64,000 bases of DNA, taken from assembly GCA_019096155.1 (NCBI GenBank), contig JAHCVI010000001.1, positions 12,487,243 to 12,551,242 of the forward strand, read 5' to 3'. Made by a program: the position numbers and the translations under genes. Origin of the DNA: Staphylotrichum longicolle (Eukaryota > Ascomycota > Sordariomycetes > Sordariales > Chaetomiaceae). This document shows, piece by piece, positions 21,137-31,600 of the stretch; position 1 is the stretch's first letter; every line of letters begins with the position of its first letter. The notes beneath the pieces were generated by a model that was not told the origin of the DNA, made no database searches, and was given only the letters and a program-made list of their open reading frames with translations.

Positions 21137-24100
21137 ATGTCGACGCGACCGTCCCGCCGGGCTGCCACTCGGCGCACGGCAATTGTCGAATCTTCCGACG
21201 ACGAAGACACGCCCGTCGCGTCCCAGACCACCGAGGACAGCGGAGACGACTTTACACCCGCCCCGGCAGCCAGTCCCCGTCGCACCTCCGGAAGGAGGAG
21301 GACTGCCACAGTAGAACCGCCAACACCAACCCCAGCGCCCCCAGCAGCAGCGGCAGCACCCGCACCCAAGCGCCGTGGCCGCCCGCCCAAGAAGACCAGC
21401 GCCGCGCCCGCGCCTGCGCCCGCGCCCCCATCCATCGTCGAACCCAGCGAAGTCTTCGATCCCGACCAGACAGCGACGACAACCGCGACCGCGGCCACAG
21501 AGGAGGACGATGTGCCAGCCAAGAGGTCCACCCAGACCAAGCGGAGGAGCGTTGCCCCGCGCGCCAGCAAGTCGGCCACCCCCGAAATGCAGCTGAAGCC
21601 CCCTATCCTCACGCCAAAGGCCTCCTCCTCGCCAGGAACCGCAGAGTTCCATAGCGTCCCGTTTGCCGATATCACCGCCACCGCCGTTAACGAGCAGCGC
21701 GGCAAGGACGACGAGACCGTGCTGGCAGCCGCCAAGCCCATCAAGGCCATGGACACCATTCTTGAGAAGCCCATGGACATCATGCTCAAGTCGCGCACCA
21801 TGGCCATGCCGATTGTCGAGGAGACCGGACCGAAGGCTCGCATTGTCATCACCTACCTCATCCTCACCAACTTCAAGAGCTACGCCGGGAGACAGGAAGT
21901 CGGGCCCTTCCATGCGTCCTTCTCCTCGGTGGTCGGGCCCAACGGTTCCGGCAAGTCCAACGTCATCGACTCGTTGCTCTTCGTTTTCGGCTTCCGCGCC
22001 AGCAAGATGAGACAAGGCAAGATCTCGGCCCTGATCCACAACTCGGCCCAGTACCCGGACCTGGACCACTGCGAGGTTGCCGTGCACTTCCGCGAGGTGA
22101 TGGACCTGCCCGGTGGTGGGCATGAGGTCATCCCGAACTCGGACTTGGTTATCTCCCGCAAGGCCTTCAAGAACAACTCAAGCCAGTATTACATCAACGG
22201 CAAGACGTCCAACTTTACGACCGTGACGACGCTACTCCGCGACCGCGGCGTGGACCTGGACCACAAGCGTTTTCTGATCCTGCAGGGTGAGGTCGAATCC
22301 ATCGCGCAGATGAAGGCCAAGGCTGCCAACGAACACGAGGATGGCCTCCTCGAGTATCTGGAGGATATCATTGGCACATCCAAGTACAAGACGCCAATCG
22401 AGGAGGCAGCGGCCGAGGTCGAGACGCTCAACGAAATCTGCCTGGAAAAGAGTGGCCGTGTTCAGCACGTCGAGAAGGAAAAGAACGGCTTGGAGGACAA
22501 GAAAGAAAAGGCCCTGGCGTACATCCGCGACGAAAATGAGCTCGTCATGAAGCAGTCTGCTCTGTACCAACTTTACGTCGGCGAATGCGAAGACAACATT
22601 GCCGTCACGGAGGAAGCCATCGGCCAGATGCAGGCCCAGCTCGATGCTGAGCTCGAGAAGCATCACGGCAGCGAGCAGATCATCAAGCAGCTCGACAAGG
22701 CCTATTCAAAAGGCAGCAAGGAGTACGACGCTCAGGACAAGGAGGCACAGGCCCTGATCAAGGAGATGACAAAGTTTGACCAGGAGCGCGTCAAGTTTGA
22801 CGAGAAGCGCAAGTTCCTCGCAGACAAGCGGAAGAAGCTGGAGAAGACAATCGCCAACGCTGAAGGATCCACCTTCGAAGCCGAACAGACCATTGAGCAA
22901 TGCGCCAATGAGATCGAGGAGCTGACCGAGGAGATTGCCTCACTAGAGCAGAGAGTCAAGGAGGAGGAGGCCGAGTTGACGACTATCCGTGACAGCCTCA
23001 AGGGCAAGACGCAGCATCTTTCCGACCAGATTGCCGCCAAGCAAAAGTCGCTCGAGCCTTGGAAGGAAAAGATCAATCAGAAGCAGTCTGCAATCGCTGT
23101 GGCCGAGAGTGAGATGGCGATCCTCCGAGAAAAGGCAAATGCGGGCGCTGTCGCTCTTGAAGAGATGCAGGCCAAGATTGCAGCCATCGAGGAGAGCCAA
23201 GCAGCCAAGGCTGAGGAACTCCAGCAGTGTCAAGTCGACAAGGCCGCCTTGCAGAAGGAGGGTAGGAGAGCCGTCGCCGAGCTCGAGAAGCTTTCGCAGG
23301 AAGAACCCAAATTCCGCGCCCAACTCTCTAACGCTCGGCAAAAGGCTGATGAGGCTCGGTCAAGCCTCTCTGCTACCCAAACGCAGGGTAATGTACTCAC
23401 AGCTCTGATGCGCATGAAAGAATCAGGCCGCATCGATGGCTTCCACGGGCGCCTCGGCAACCTAGGCGCCATCGACCAGATGTACGATGTCGCCATCTCA
23501 ACAGCCTGCGGAGCGCTTGACAACTTTGTCACCGACACCGTCGAGGCTGGTCAGCAGTGCATCGAGTACCTGAGGAAGACGAATCTCGGCCGCGGCAACT
23601 TCATCTGCCTCGACAAGCTGCGGGTCCGCGATCTCTCTCCGATTCAGACCCCCGAGAATGCCCCAAGGCTGTTCGATCTTGTCAAGCCCAAGGATGACAA
23701 GTTCCGCCCTGCCTTCTACCACGCCCTGCAAGACACGCTTGTGGCGAAGGATTTGGCCCAGGCAAACCGTATTGCGTACGGCGCCAGGAGGTGGCGCGTC
23801 GTCACGCTTGCCGGCGAGCTGATTGACAAGTCTGGTACCATGTCCGGAGGTGGCACTACCGTCAAGAAGGGTCTCATGTCGTCCAAGCTGGTCTCTGGCA
23901 CTTCCAAGGAGCAGGTGTCCAAGCTCGAGGGCGACCGTGACGCGCTAGAGCAAGCGTTCCAAGAGTTCCAAGAACGCCAGCGAGAACTCGAGGCGAGGAT
24001 ACGGTCTCTCAAAGAGCAAATTCCCGAGCTTGATACCAAGATGCAAAAGATCAATCTCGAGATGGAAAGCTCGGCGAGGAACCTGGCCGATGCTCAGCGC

Positions 24101-25722
24101 CGAGTTAAGGAACTCGCCAGAGAGCACCAGCCCTCCAAGACCGACGACAGCCGCATCGTGGCTCTTGAGAAGGAGATTGCGAAGCTCAACAATGAGGTTG
24201 AAAGACTTCACGGCGAGACCTCGAGTGTCGAGGACGAGATCAAGATGCTTCAGGACAAGATCATGGAGGTTGGCGGTGAGAAGCTCCGGGCCCAGAGGGC
24301 CAAGGTGGACGCGCTCAAGGAGGAAATCACGTCGCAAAATGAGGAGATGTCCTCAGCCGAAGTTCGCAAGGCCAAGGCGGAGAAGCAGATTGTCAAGCTC
24401 CGGAAGGACCATGCGAAGGCCTCCAAGGAGCTTGAAGCCGCCACGCGGGACTCTGAGAAGCTCGAGCAGGAGATCCAGAACCAAGGTGACAAGGCCGACG
24501 ACTTCAGGTCTAGGGTCGACGAGGCCAAGGAAGCCCTGGCAGCCAAGAAGCAGGAGCTGGCGGAGATGAAGGCCGAGCTTGACGAGAAGACAGCCGAACT
24601 CAACGAGACTCGCGCGGCCGAGATTGAGATGCGCAACAAGCTCGAGGAAAACCAAAAGGTTCTGGCCGACAACCAGCGGAAGCAGCACCACTGGGAAGAG
24701 AAGCTCTCGAAGTTGACGCTCCAAAACATTGCCGATCTCGAAACTGGCGGCAGCTCTGCACCGCCTCAACGGCCTCAAACCCCTCAAAACGATGATGGGG
24801 ATGTAGAGATGGAGGACCCCGAAGCGCAATTACAGGCAGAGGCCGAGGCCGAGGACGCCACCATCACGCCCTCGAGCACCCAGGAACAGCATCGGTCCGC
24901 CGCCATGGAGCTCCCGCGGTACAGCAAGGACGAGCTGGCCGACATGAACAAGAAGACCCTCCTCGGCGAGATCGCGGCTCTCGAGGAAAAGACACAAAAT
25001 GTCAACGTCGATCTTGGCGTGCTGGCCGAGTACCGCCGGCGCGTGGAAGAACACGCGGCGCGGTCCTCGGACCTCGCCAGCGCCGTCTCCCAGCGCGACG
25101 CGGCCAAGAAGCGATGCGACGACCTCCGCCGGCTGCGGCTCGAAGGCTTTATGGAAGGCTTCAGCACCATCTCGCTGCGGCTCAAGGAAATGTACCAGAT
25201 GATCACCATGGGCGGCAACGCCGAGCTGGAGCTGGTCGACTCCCTGGACCCGTTCAGCGAGGGCATCCTGTTCAGCGTGATGCCCCCCAAGAAGTCGTGG
25301 AAGAACATCAGCAACCTGTCTGGTGGCGAGAAGACGTTGAGCTCGCTGGCCTTGGTGTTTGCGCTGCACCACTACAAGCCGACGCCGCTGTACGTCATGG
25401 ACGAGATTGACGCGGCGTTGGACTTTAGAAATGTGAGGAGCCCCGCATCACCCTTTCATCTCTTCTTTTCCATCCTTATACAGTCGGCAATGTATACTGA
25501 CTTGCCCAACCACAACAGGTGTCCATCGTGGCCAACTACATCAAAGAGCGCACCAAGAACGCCCAGTTCATCGTCATCTCCCTGCGCAACAACATGTTTG
25601 AGCTCGCCGCCCGCCTCGTGGGCGTGTACAAGGTCAACCACATGACCAAGAGCGTGACCATCGAGAACCGCGATTATGTTGTCGGGAGGGGCCAGGGCCA
25701 GCAGGGCCAGCAAGGGCGTGGC

Positions 25723-25754
<32 letters not shown>

Positions 25755-25854
25755 CCCTCAACAACAACAGGGGCTCGGGGCGGGGCAGGCGAGGGGGCAG
25801 CAGTATACCCAGCAACAGGTTCGTGCATCTGTTCTTCCGCACCGTCCGAGATGA
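21137..25854 (+). CDS. smc4: Condensin subunit SMC4
   Basis: Predicted 1543-aa SMC ATPase of condensin, pairing with SMC2 to compact mitotic chromosomes. Two exons, 21137-25432 and 25519-25854; the 86-nt intron falls right after Walker B. Order: about 240-aa disordered basic N-terminal extension with an AT-hook-like KRRGRPPKK; ATPase head with Walker A GPNGSGKS at 267-274 and the Q-loop region; coiled coil to about 750; hinge about 750-920 (SGRIDGFHGRLGNLGAIDQ, GTMSGGG); coiled coil; signature LSGGEK at 1394-1399; Walker B LYVMDE with D1422/E1423; then SIVANYIKERTKNAQFIVIS. It is SMC4 rather than SMC2 by the long N-extension and the RASKMRQGKISALIHNS block. The last about 50 aa are Gly/Gln-rich with a CAG-encoded polyQ tract. 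The start is the ATG in CACCATGTCG. All catalytic motifs are intact. Confidence 0.97.
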
Positions 25855-26671
25855 GATGATTAGAGGGGAGATTTCTTTCTCTTTTTTTCTGTCCTGTTAG
25901 TGAGGGTTCATTTGCTGGGAATGGGGGAGACATCGGTTGGGTTCGCTGGGTCAAGGGGATAAAGGAGCTCGTTTTTTTGGTTCCCTGCTGTTGCTTCTCT
26001 AACGGTTGTCGTCTGGTTTGTTTGTTTTTGTGTTTGCCGTTGTTAATCGTGTTGGTTTATTGTTAGACTCCTCTTACACCTGGGTCGATTCCGCGTCCGA
26101 GGAGGTAACAACAGCAACAACTGTTTGTCTTTTGGCTTGGCTTCATCATCTGCGGGGATTTGGAGTGGGGGTTTTTGGGAAAGAAGGATTGGTTGGGTTT
26201 ATTTGTTTGAGGCAGAGGGGAAGGGCTTTATTTGTGAGAAGCCTTTGGATCGGGTGGCTATTATAGGTGCCGCCTGATGGTCTTTTTACCCTCTCTACTG
26301 ATGCCGTGAGTGCAATCTTAAGCATATCTCAGGGACTTGCCTCTTCGAATGCTTGAGCCCCTTGTACTTCATGCAGTGGCACTAACCATGTGGCATGAAC
26401 GTACACGAGATGGGACGAAAGTTGCTGAGTGTTGGCAACCAGCGCTGGTGGAAGGAGCACAAGGGGCCAGAGTGGTTTGGCGAGATCGCGCTGGAAGGTG
26501 CCCGAGCTGGATAGGGCTCACAGTTCAAATGGATGTGGTTTGGAAGGCGATTTATCTTCTTCCCAAGTCGACCTTGGTTTGCTTTCCCATCCTCAACGCC
26601 AAACCAGTTTCGAGTTACCCTCGACCAGAACATCAACCATCAATTTCATCAAGACAGAGAAACCAGTCATT
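25855..26671. other. Intergenic region between SMC4 and the CVNH lectin gene
   Basis: About 820 bp, T/G-rich at the SMC4 3' side, then a mixed promoter. No gene seen. A C/A-rich leader leads directly to the lectin ATG. Confidence 0.6.
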
Positions 26672-27493
26672 ATGTTCGCCATCATGGTCAAGTTCGTCCT
26701 CTCTCTTGCTGCCGCTACCATTGCAGCCGCTGCTGTTCTCCCCAACGCAGGCCTAAACAGCAGCCTTGCGACCACGACTCTTCCCAAGAAGGGCGGTGGT
26801 TTTGTGCCCCATTGCTGTAGGTTTCTCTCTTCGATGTTTATTCTCTTCTTTCTCCGCTACCGAGCCATGACCGGATCGAGTCGTTTCTTTACCCTCCCTT
26901 CTCCAAATACATAGAAACCTAGACCACAGGAAGTCGTGGCTAACAAGGCACAAAACCACACCAGACACCCACAACGTCGGCGAGCGCGGCGAACTGATCG
27001 GCCGTCTCCTCGGCCAGTGCGGCGACGACACCCTGTTTGAGAACCTCCACAACACCTGGATCGACCTCAACTGGTGCCTGGGCAACGATAATGGGAAGCT
27101 GGCCTGGCAGGATGGGTAAGTCAGTTGGATCGACCGACCGATCAACCAACCACTTGCTCATGACATCTGTTTTTTTGTTTTTCTCCCTTTTCTAACAGCC
27201 TGGGAAAAAAAAAAACAGTGGCAATGCCATCCTCACCTGCATCAACTGCTCCAGCCGCACCTTTGACACCCAGTGGATTACGTGCGAGTGCGAGGACACG
27301 GAGAAGCGGTGGTTCATCTCGTCGCTGGATCTGAGTGAGTTTGTTTGCGTCTCCTTTGCCACTGTTTTTCTTTTTGTCTCTGCGAGCGCTAACAGATCTG
27401 TTCTTCCAATCAGACGAGGGCGTCCGCTACGACATGGACCGCCATGTGCTGGCTTGCTACCAGCATTTTGGGGTTTGGTCCCCGTCCGGTTGA
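26672..27493 (+). CDS. Small secreted protein with a cyanovirin-N homology (CVNH) domain
   Basis: Predicted 163 aa in four exons: 26672-26816, 26965-27115, 27219-27334, 27414-27493; all introns are GT-AG and phases agree. Residues 1 to about 22 are a signal peptide (MVKFVLSLAAATIAAAAVLP), so the product should enter the secretory pathway. The mature part shows the CVNH pattern: TWIDLNWCLGNDNGKLAWQ, then GGNAILTC, DTQWITCEC, SSLDLNEGVRYD, HVLACYQ. CVNH proteins are two-lobed mannose-binding lectins with cysteine pairs. Eight cysteines lie in the mature chain, more than the classical four, so extra disulphides are possible. Ligand and role are unknown; fungal CVNH proteins have been linked to cell-wall or defence biology. 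M1 or M5 could be the start. The second junction is chosen because it rebuilds the WQDGGN motif. Confidence 0.75.
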
Positions 27494-27930
27494 GGGTGGG
27501 AAAACCGAGTCGGGGAGGTTGAACTGAGTGTGCGGGTTGGGCACATAGGAGATGAGGACAGAGATCTGCTCATATCACGGATTTGATAGCGGGCGGAGAG
27601 TTAATACACAACATTGGCTCTGACGAGATCACTCGTGATGATGCGTAGTGCATGTCTTTGATGTGATGCAACGCTCTTGTGGCATTGAAGAGTTGACGAG
27701 TTGCACACCGTTACATTACTCCTCGACTTAAATAGTCAAAATGTTCCTAAGTTTCCCTGTTCCCCAATCCAAACTTTAGAGCATTTCCATGTTTTGGGTG
27801 CAGACGATCGGGTCCTCAACTCCTGATTAACTTTCCTAGCTGTACAGCAAATCATCGAAACACACCAAACAAGAAACGCCAGGAATGCCTCTTTGCTCTT
27901 TTGACCTGCCCGTCTTGAGCACGCAGCTTT
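27494..27930. other. Convergent 3' intergenic region
   Basis: 437 bp between the lectin gene (+) and the RPAP1-like gene (-), both ending here. A/T-richer than the genes; no coding signal. Confidence 0.6.
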
Positions 27931-29244
27931 TCACAAACCCCTCCACCTCTCTTTCCACCCGCCCTTCTCAAACAGCCACAGCGCCTCCGTCGCATACGCC
28001 CTGCAACTCAAATGTCCCGTCTCCTCGGGCCGCCCAACCTCCTCCTCCAGGCTCTCCACCACCCTGCCCTCCTTGAGGCACCTCCACAGCGCGAACGCCA
28101 GATCATCTTCCTCGCCGTCTCTGCCGCCGGCACCCGCGCCCCAATCGCCCCTGCCGAGGCGGTACATGATCCTTCCCAGCGTCCGGTAGGCCAGACACCG
28201 CTGCGCGGGCACCGACGAGCGCGTCAGGCGGGCGAGCTCGGGGATGGTGTAACCGGCGGCCTCGGGGGCCTCGCCGTGGTGGTGCAAGCCCTTGGTGACG
28301 GGGATCTCGCGGCTCGCGCGCGGGGTCAAGAGGGAGCCGGAGAAGTCGAAGCGGAGGGCCGAGACGGGGAGCGAGTCCTGGCCGGGGTAGTAGGGGGACT
28401 CGCGGTCGGCCGCGGAATCCGGAGTCGGGATGGGCGCCATCCAGGCGAGCTTGGACGGGTCGGCGGGGAGGTTGGGGAAGAATTTCTGGTGCAGGCTCTC
28501 GAGGAAGTTGGGGTCCGAGGGATCCAGGTCGGGGAGGGCGGGTGGCTGCGGGAAGTGGGTGTTTACGGGGACTTCGCCAAGGGGGTCGCTGTTGGGCGCG
28601 GATTTGGTCGGAGCGGCCGTGGAGCGAGACGTCGATGTTACGGGGAAGAGATCGGATGGTGGGACTGGCGGTGCGGCGTCTTCGTCAAAGGTGACAGACT
28701 TTTTGAGTTTTGATTTCGGGGTGTGTATTGGGACAGCTTCGGATTCTTCTTCTGGGCCGTCTTCTACCGTCACCTGCCGCAACTTTGCAGGTGGCGCGGG
28801 GTCCGGGGCTGTCGGGACGTCCGTCGGCACCTCATCAAAGGGCGATGGGCCGGTCGGTTCGTCGAGGTTGGCGCGTCTGAGCAGCATCTGCAGAAACTTG
28901 GGATCCAGCCCGTTTTGCAGTTCCCTCTGCGCCTCGGCGATTTCGTCGGGCGTCATGGAATCAAGCACGGCTTGATTTTCCCGATCGATGCCCCGCCGCT
29001 CATCCATCTTTGCGTCTCTCCCAAGAGGCGCATCATTCTGGCTCGATGGCCGGGCAGGCGCAGCAGTGGCAGCAGTGGCAGCAGCGGCGGTCGAGGTGCC
29101 CTGTCGCTTCTGCTTGAAGGCCGATGTTCGCTTTTTGGGCGCGGGGAACCCTGTAGATGGACCTTGGGGTGCTGGAAAACTGGGAGGCTTGACCTCGCCC
29201 GTCTCCCTTTCCTTGACATCAAATACCTCCACGGAAGTGTCCAT
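27931..29244 (-). CDS. rba50: RPAP1/Rba50-like RNA polymerase II-associated protein
   Basis: Predicted 437 aa in one exon. Two family signatures are clear: the RPAP1 N-terminal domain at about residues 80-128 (IDRENQAVLDSMTPDEIAEA, LDPKFLQMLLRRA) and the RPAP1 C-terminal domain at about 290-360 (ALRFDFSGSLL, SREIPVTKGLHHHGEAPEAA, GYTIPELARL, QRCLAYRTLGRIMYRLG). Between them is an acidic/Pro-rich linker. Yeast Rba50 and human RPAP1 act in cytoplasmic assembly of RNA polymerase II and its nuclear import. The length matches fungal Rba50 (about 440 aa) and not the much longer animal protein. An N-terminal TGFPAPKKRTSAFKQKR block is also typical of fungal members. The start is the first ATG of the frame that precedes this block; the short leader peptide may be incomplete if a small upstream exon exists. 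Confidence 0.9.
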   Translation of the reverse strand: MDTSVEVFDVKERETGEVKPPSFPAPQGPSTGFPAPKKRTSAFKQKRQGTSTAAAATAATAAPARPSSQNDAPLGRDAKMDERRGIDRENQAVLDSMTPDEIAEAQRELQNGLDPKFLQMLLRRANLDEPTGPSPFDEVPTDVPTAPDPAPPAKLRQVTVEDGPEEESEAVPIHTPKSKLKKSVTFDEDAAPPVPPSDLFPVTSTSRSTAAPTKSAPNSDPLGEVPVNTHFPQPPALPDLDPSDPNFLESLHQKFFPNLPADPSKLAWMAPIPTPDSAADRESPYYPGQDSLPVSALRFDFSGSLLTPRASREIPVTKGLHHHGEAPEAAGYTIPELARLTRSSVPAQRCLAYRTLGRIMYRLGRGDWGAGAGGRDGEEDDLAFALWRCLKEGRVVESLEEEVGRPEETGHLSCRAYATEALWLFEKGGWKERWRGL

Positions 29245-31600
29245 TTCGGATCTTTGCAGAATGCGGCAGGGTGGTTGCGTTGCTGCGACTCGTCGCAAGA
29301 AGGGTGGTTGATGTTCGAGTGTTCTAGAAAGATGGCACCCGAGCTGGGATTATTCTTATCTTATCTGATGGCACCGCACACCCCAAAAGTCATAAAGTCA
29401 CTTGGCACAGTGTCAGCTTTGAAGGATATTTTACAGTCGCGAAAGCATGCACTCAAACCACTGCGCACGCAGACTTTGATAACTCCAGGGTCTCTCACGC
29501 CGATCCGATCGGCTCAAATCAGTTTCGAACGACTGCAAGAACGGGCGGTCTGGTTTGAGCACATTGCTGTGTTTCGGTACACAGCAGGTGTTTCTCCGTT
29601 CAGGTCCATGATGTACTTGTACTGTGCATGCTTCCAAGTGCCTACTTGAAGAGCTCAAAAGACGATGTCGCTTTATGTGTCGGGACGAATTCAAAGAGCA
29701 GAGTCCTAGGGTATTCTTCTCAATCAGTGACAGGCCAACAAAATCAGAGCAGATGGGTTGTCGTTGTTGTGGTTATGGCTGTTGCAACCTGTTGCCCCAA
29801 GCACTGTGTACTATACACCGTAAGTGTTTTCCCAGTAGAGATCATACCCCTGCCCTTAGCGTGGATGTTTGGTCTCTGTTGTGTGGGGCCGGCGGCTTTT
29901 CAGAGGATGTCACGCAGCATCCACATCACATTCGAAACGGAGGTGGGGTCAGGGAGCCGCTGCACCACTGCACCACTGCCAGGGTCAAGCCTCTCCAACG
30001 GAAAGTACACGGTACGTACCTCGTACTGTGCCGCCCGCGCCTTCGCGAGCCTCTTCCGCGCGCTCGGCTCGGAACCTTTGGGACCCCACACCCTCCCTCC
30101 CACTGTCCCACAGCTGCGAACGTTGTTCTCAATTAAGAATCCCTGTCGCACCTTAAAAGCCACGCCCGAACAGCTCGATGCTTGGGTGGAGCCAAGAAGC
30201 CAGACAAGACTTGTGCAGCCCTGTTCTGCAGCCGGGTGCCGCTGATGGCCGATGACAGAAGGGATCCACGATTCGATCCGCGGCTGACGACTGAGTCGCT
30301 GAGTCGGACTGACCACCTTGACCTCCCGGGTCACTTTCCTCCTTCGCGTCTCTGACCATTGCATTTCCCTTTCTGGCTCCCGGCTTCCACCTCTCTTCGG
30401 TCTCGGCACTGTACATCGTTACAGCGTCCGGAGATGCCTTGCGTGTCATGCACCCGCCGCTGGCCACTCCTGGTCGTCGTGCGTTGCAAAGTCCATCTTG
30501 GCCGTTGCCAGCTGCGAGAGATACCTCGGGCGTTGTTGTTTGGGCCAGCCATGCATCCAATTCCCGTCTTTTATCCCCAAGCCATGCCATGCCATGCCAC
30601 TCCATTCTTCCATCCTGGCCGTCGCTTGGCTCCATCTGCAACCTGCCTTGCCCCTTTCCTCGCCTTTCCCTGGCTGCAATGCTCGGTCAATGCGCCCATC
30701 CCCAATGTCCATCCGGCGTTTCCATGTCATGTTTCGTTCTCGTCGTTCGTCGTGTTTCCCCATTCGGCCCCTCCTCCACCCTCCCTCCACCCTCCGCCCT
30801 CCACCTTTTTCCCCCTTTGGGCTCCCATTCCCATTCCGCGGCGCCGGTTGAGCTTGCCAGCCCGTGAGCCCTGGTGTTTTAATTCGCCTTTTTGCAGAAC
30901 AAAATTTCCCTTGCGTCCGTGACTGCTTTGAGGTGGTCAGGGCCCCGGTTTTCCCTCGCCAGCTGCGAAATAATCTGAGTTCCAAAAACAGAGCCCATCC
31001 CCGTCCTCTCGCCGCCTCTTCGCACCCCCAAATTTTCCTCTTTTCCTCCTCGCTCTTCTCTGCGCCCACCACACCCAACGCACTCAACACCCGCCAACTC
31101 TTCGGGCGCCGCGTGCAAACCCCATCACAAACCGCCACGTCTTTCTCTTTTCTCCATCGCGAAAACATCGTATTTGGATTCAGCAGAGCCTGCTGAATTG
31201 AATAATACCGGTCGTTCGCCTGCATCGCCGCTCGCGGAGTCGTATTTCCTGTTTTTTGCGTCGTCGACCGCAGCCGGGCTTGCAGCGGTCGCGAAACTGA
31301 AGGTATTCCGAGCCTGCAACTCCACCTTTGGCACTTGGACCCCGAAGGTCACACGTCGACAGTCGACGCCCCCCATTTTCCATTTCCCGGCCCTGGCGCT
31401 CGGACCCAATCCCGCCAAGCCAGCCAACCACAGGGCTCCTCTGGCTCCTGCATCTCTCCACAAGGCTCAGGCACTTCCCGACTTTTTAGGGGAGCCAGGC
31501 AGCCTATCAGAGGCAGCAGCCGTTTCGTGGGGAGTTGGGTGCACGGCACCAATTGGCGCGCCTTGCCTCGTGCGTGTGCCTGGAAGCTCCGTGTGCCGAG
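29245..31600. other. Divergent promoter/leader region between rba50 and hpc2
   Basis: 2.36 kb with no supported gene. The rba50 promoter lies at the left. From about 30.4 kb the + strand becomes strongly C/T-rich and looks like a long promoter/leader for hpc2, with several upstream ATGs. No structured RNA recognised. Confidence 0.55.

Noticed and set aside
20944..22123. Antisense frames of 302 and 339 codons over the SMC4 5' end
   Set aside because: Shadow frames of the SMC4 disordered N-terminus and head; low-complexity Gly/Ala/Arg products without motifs.
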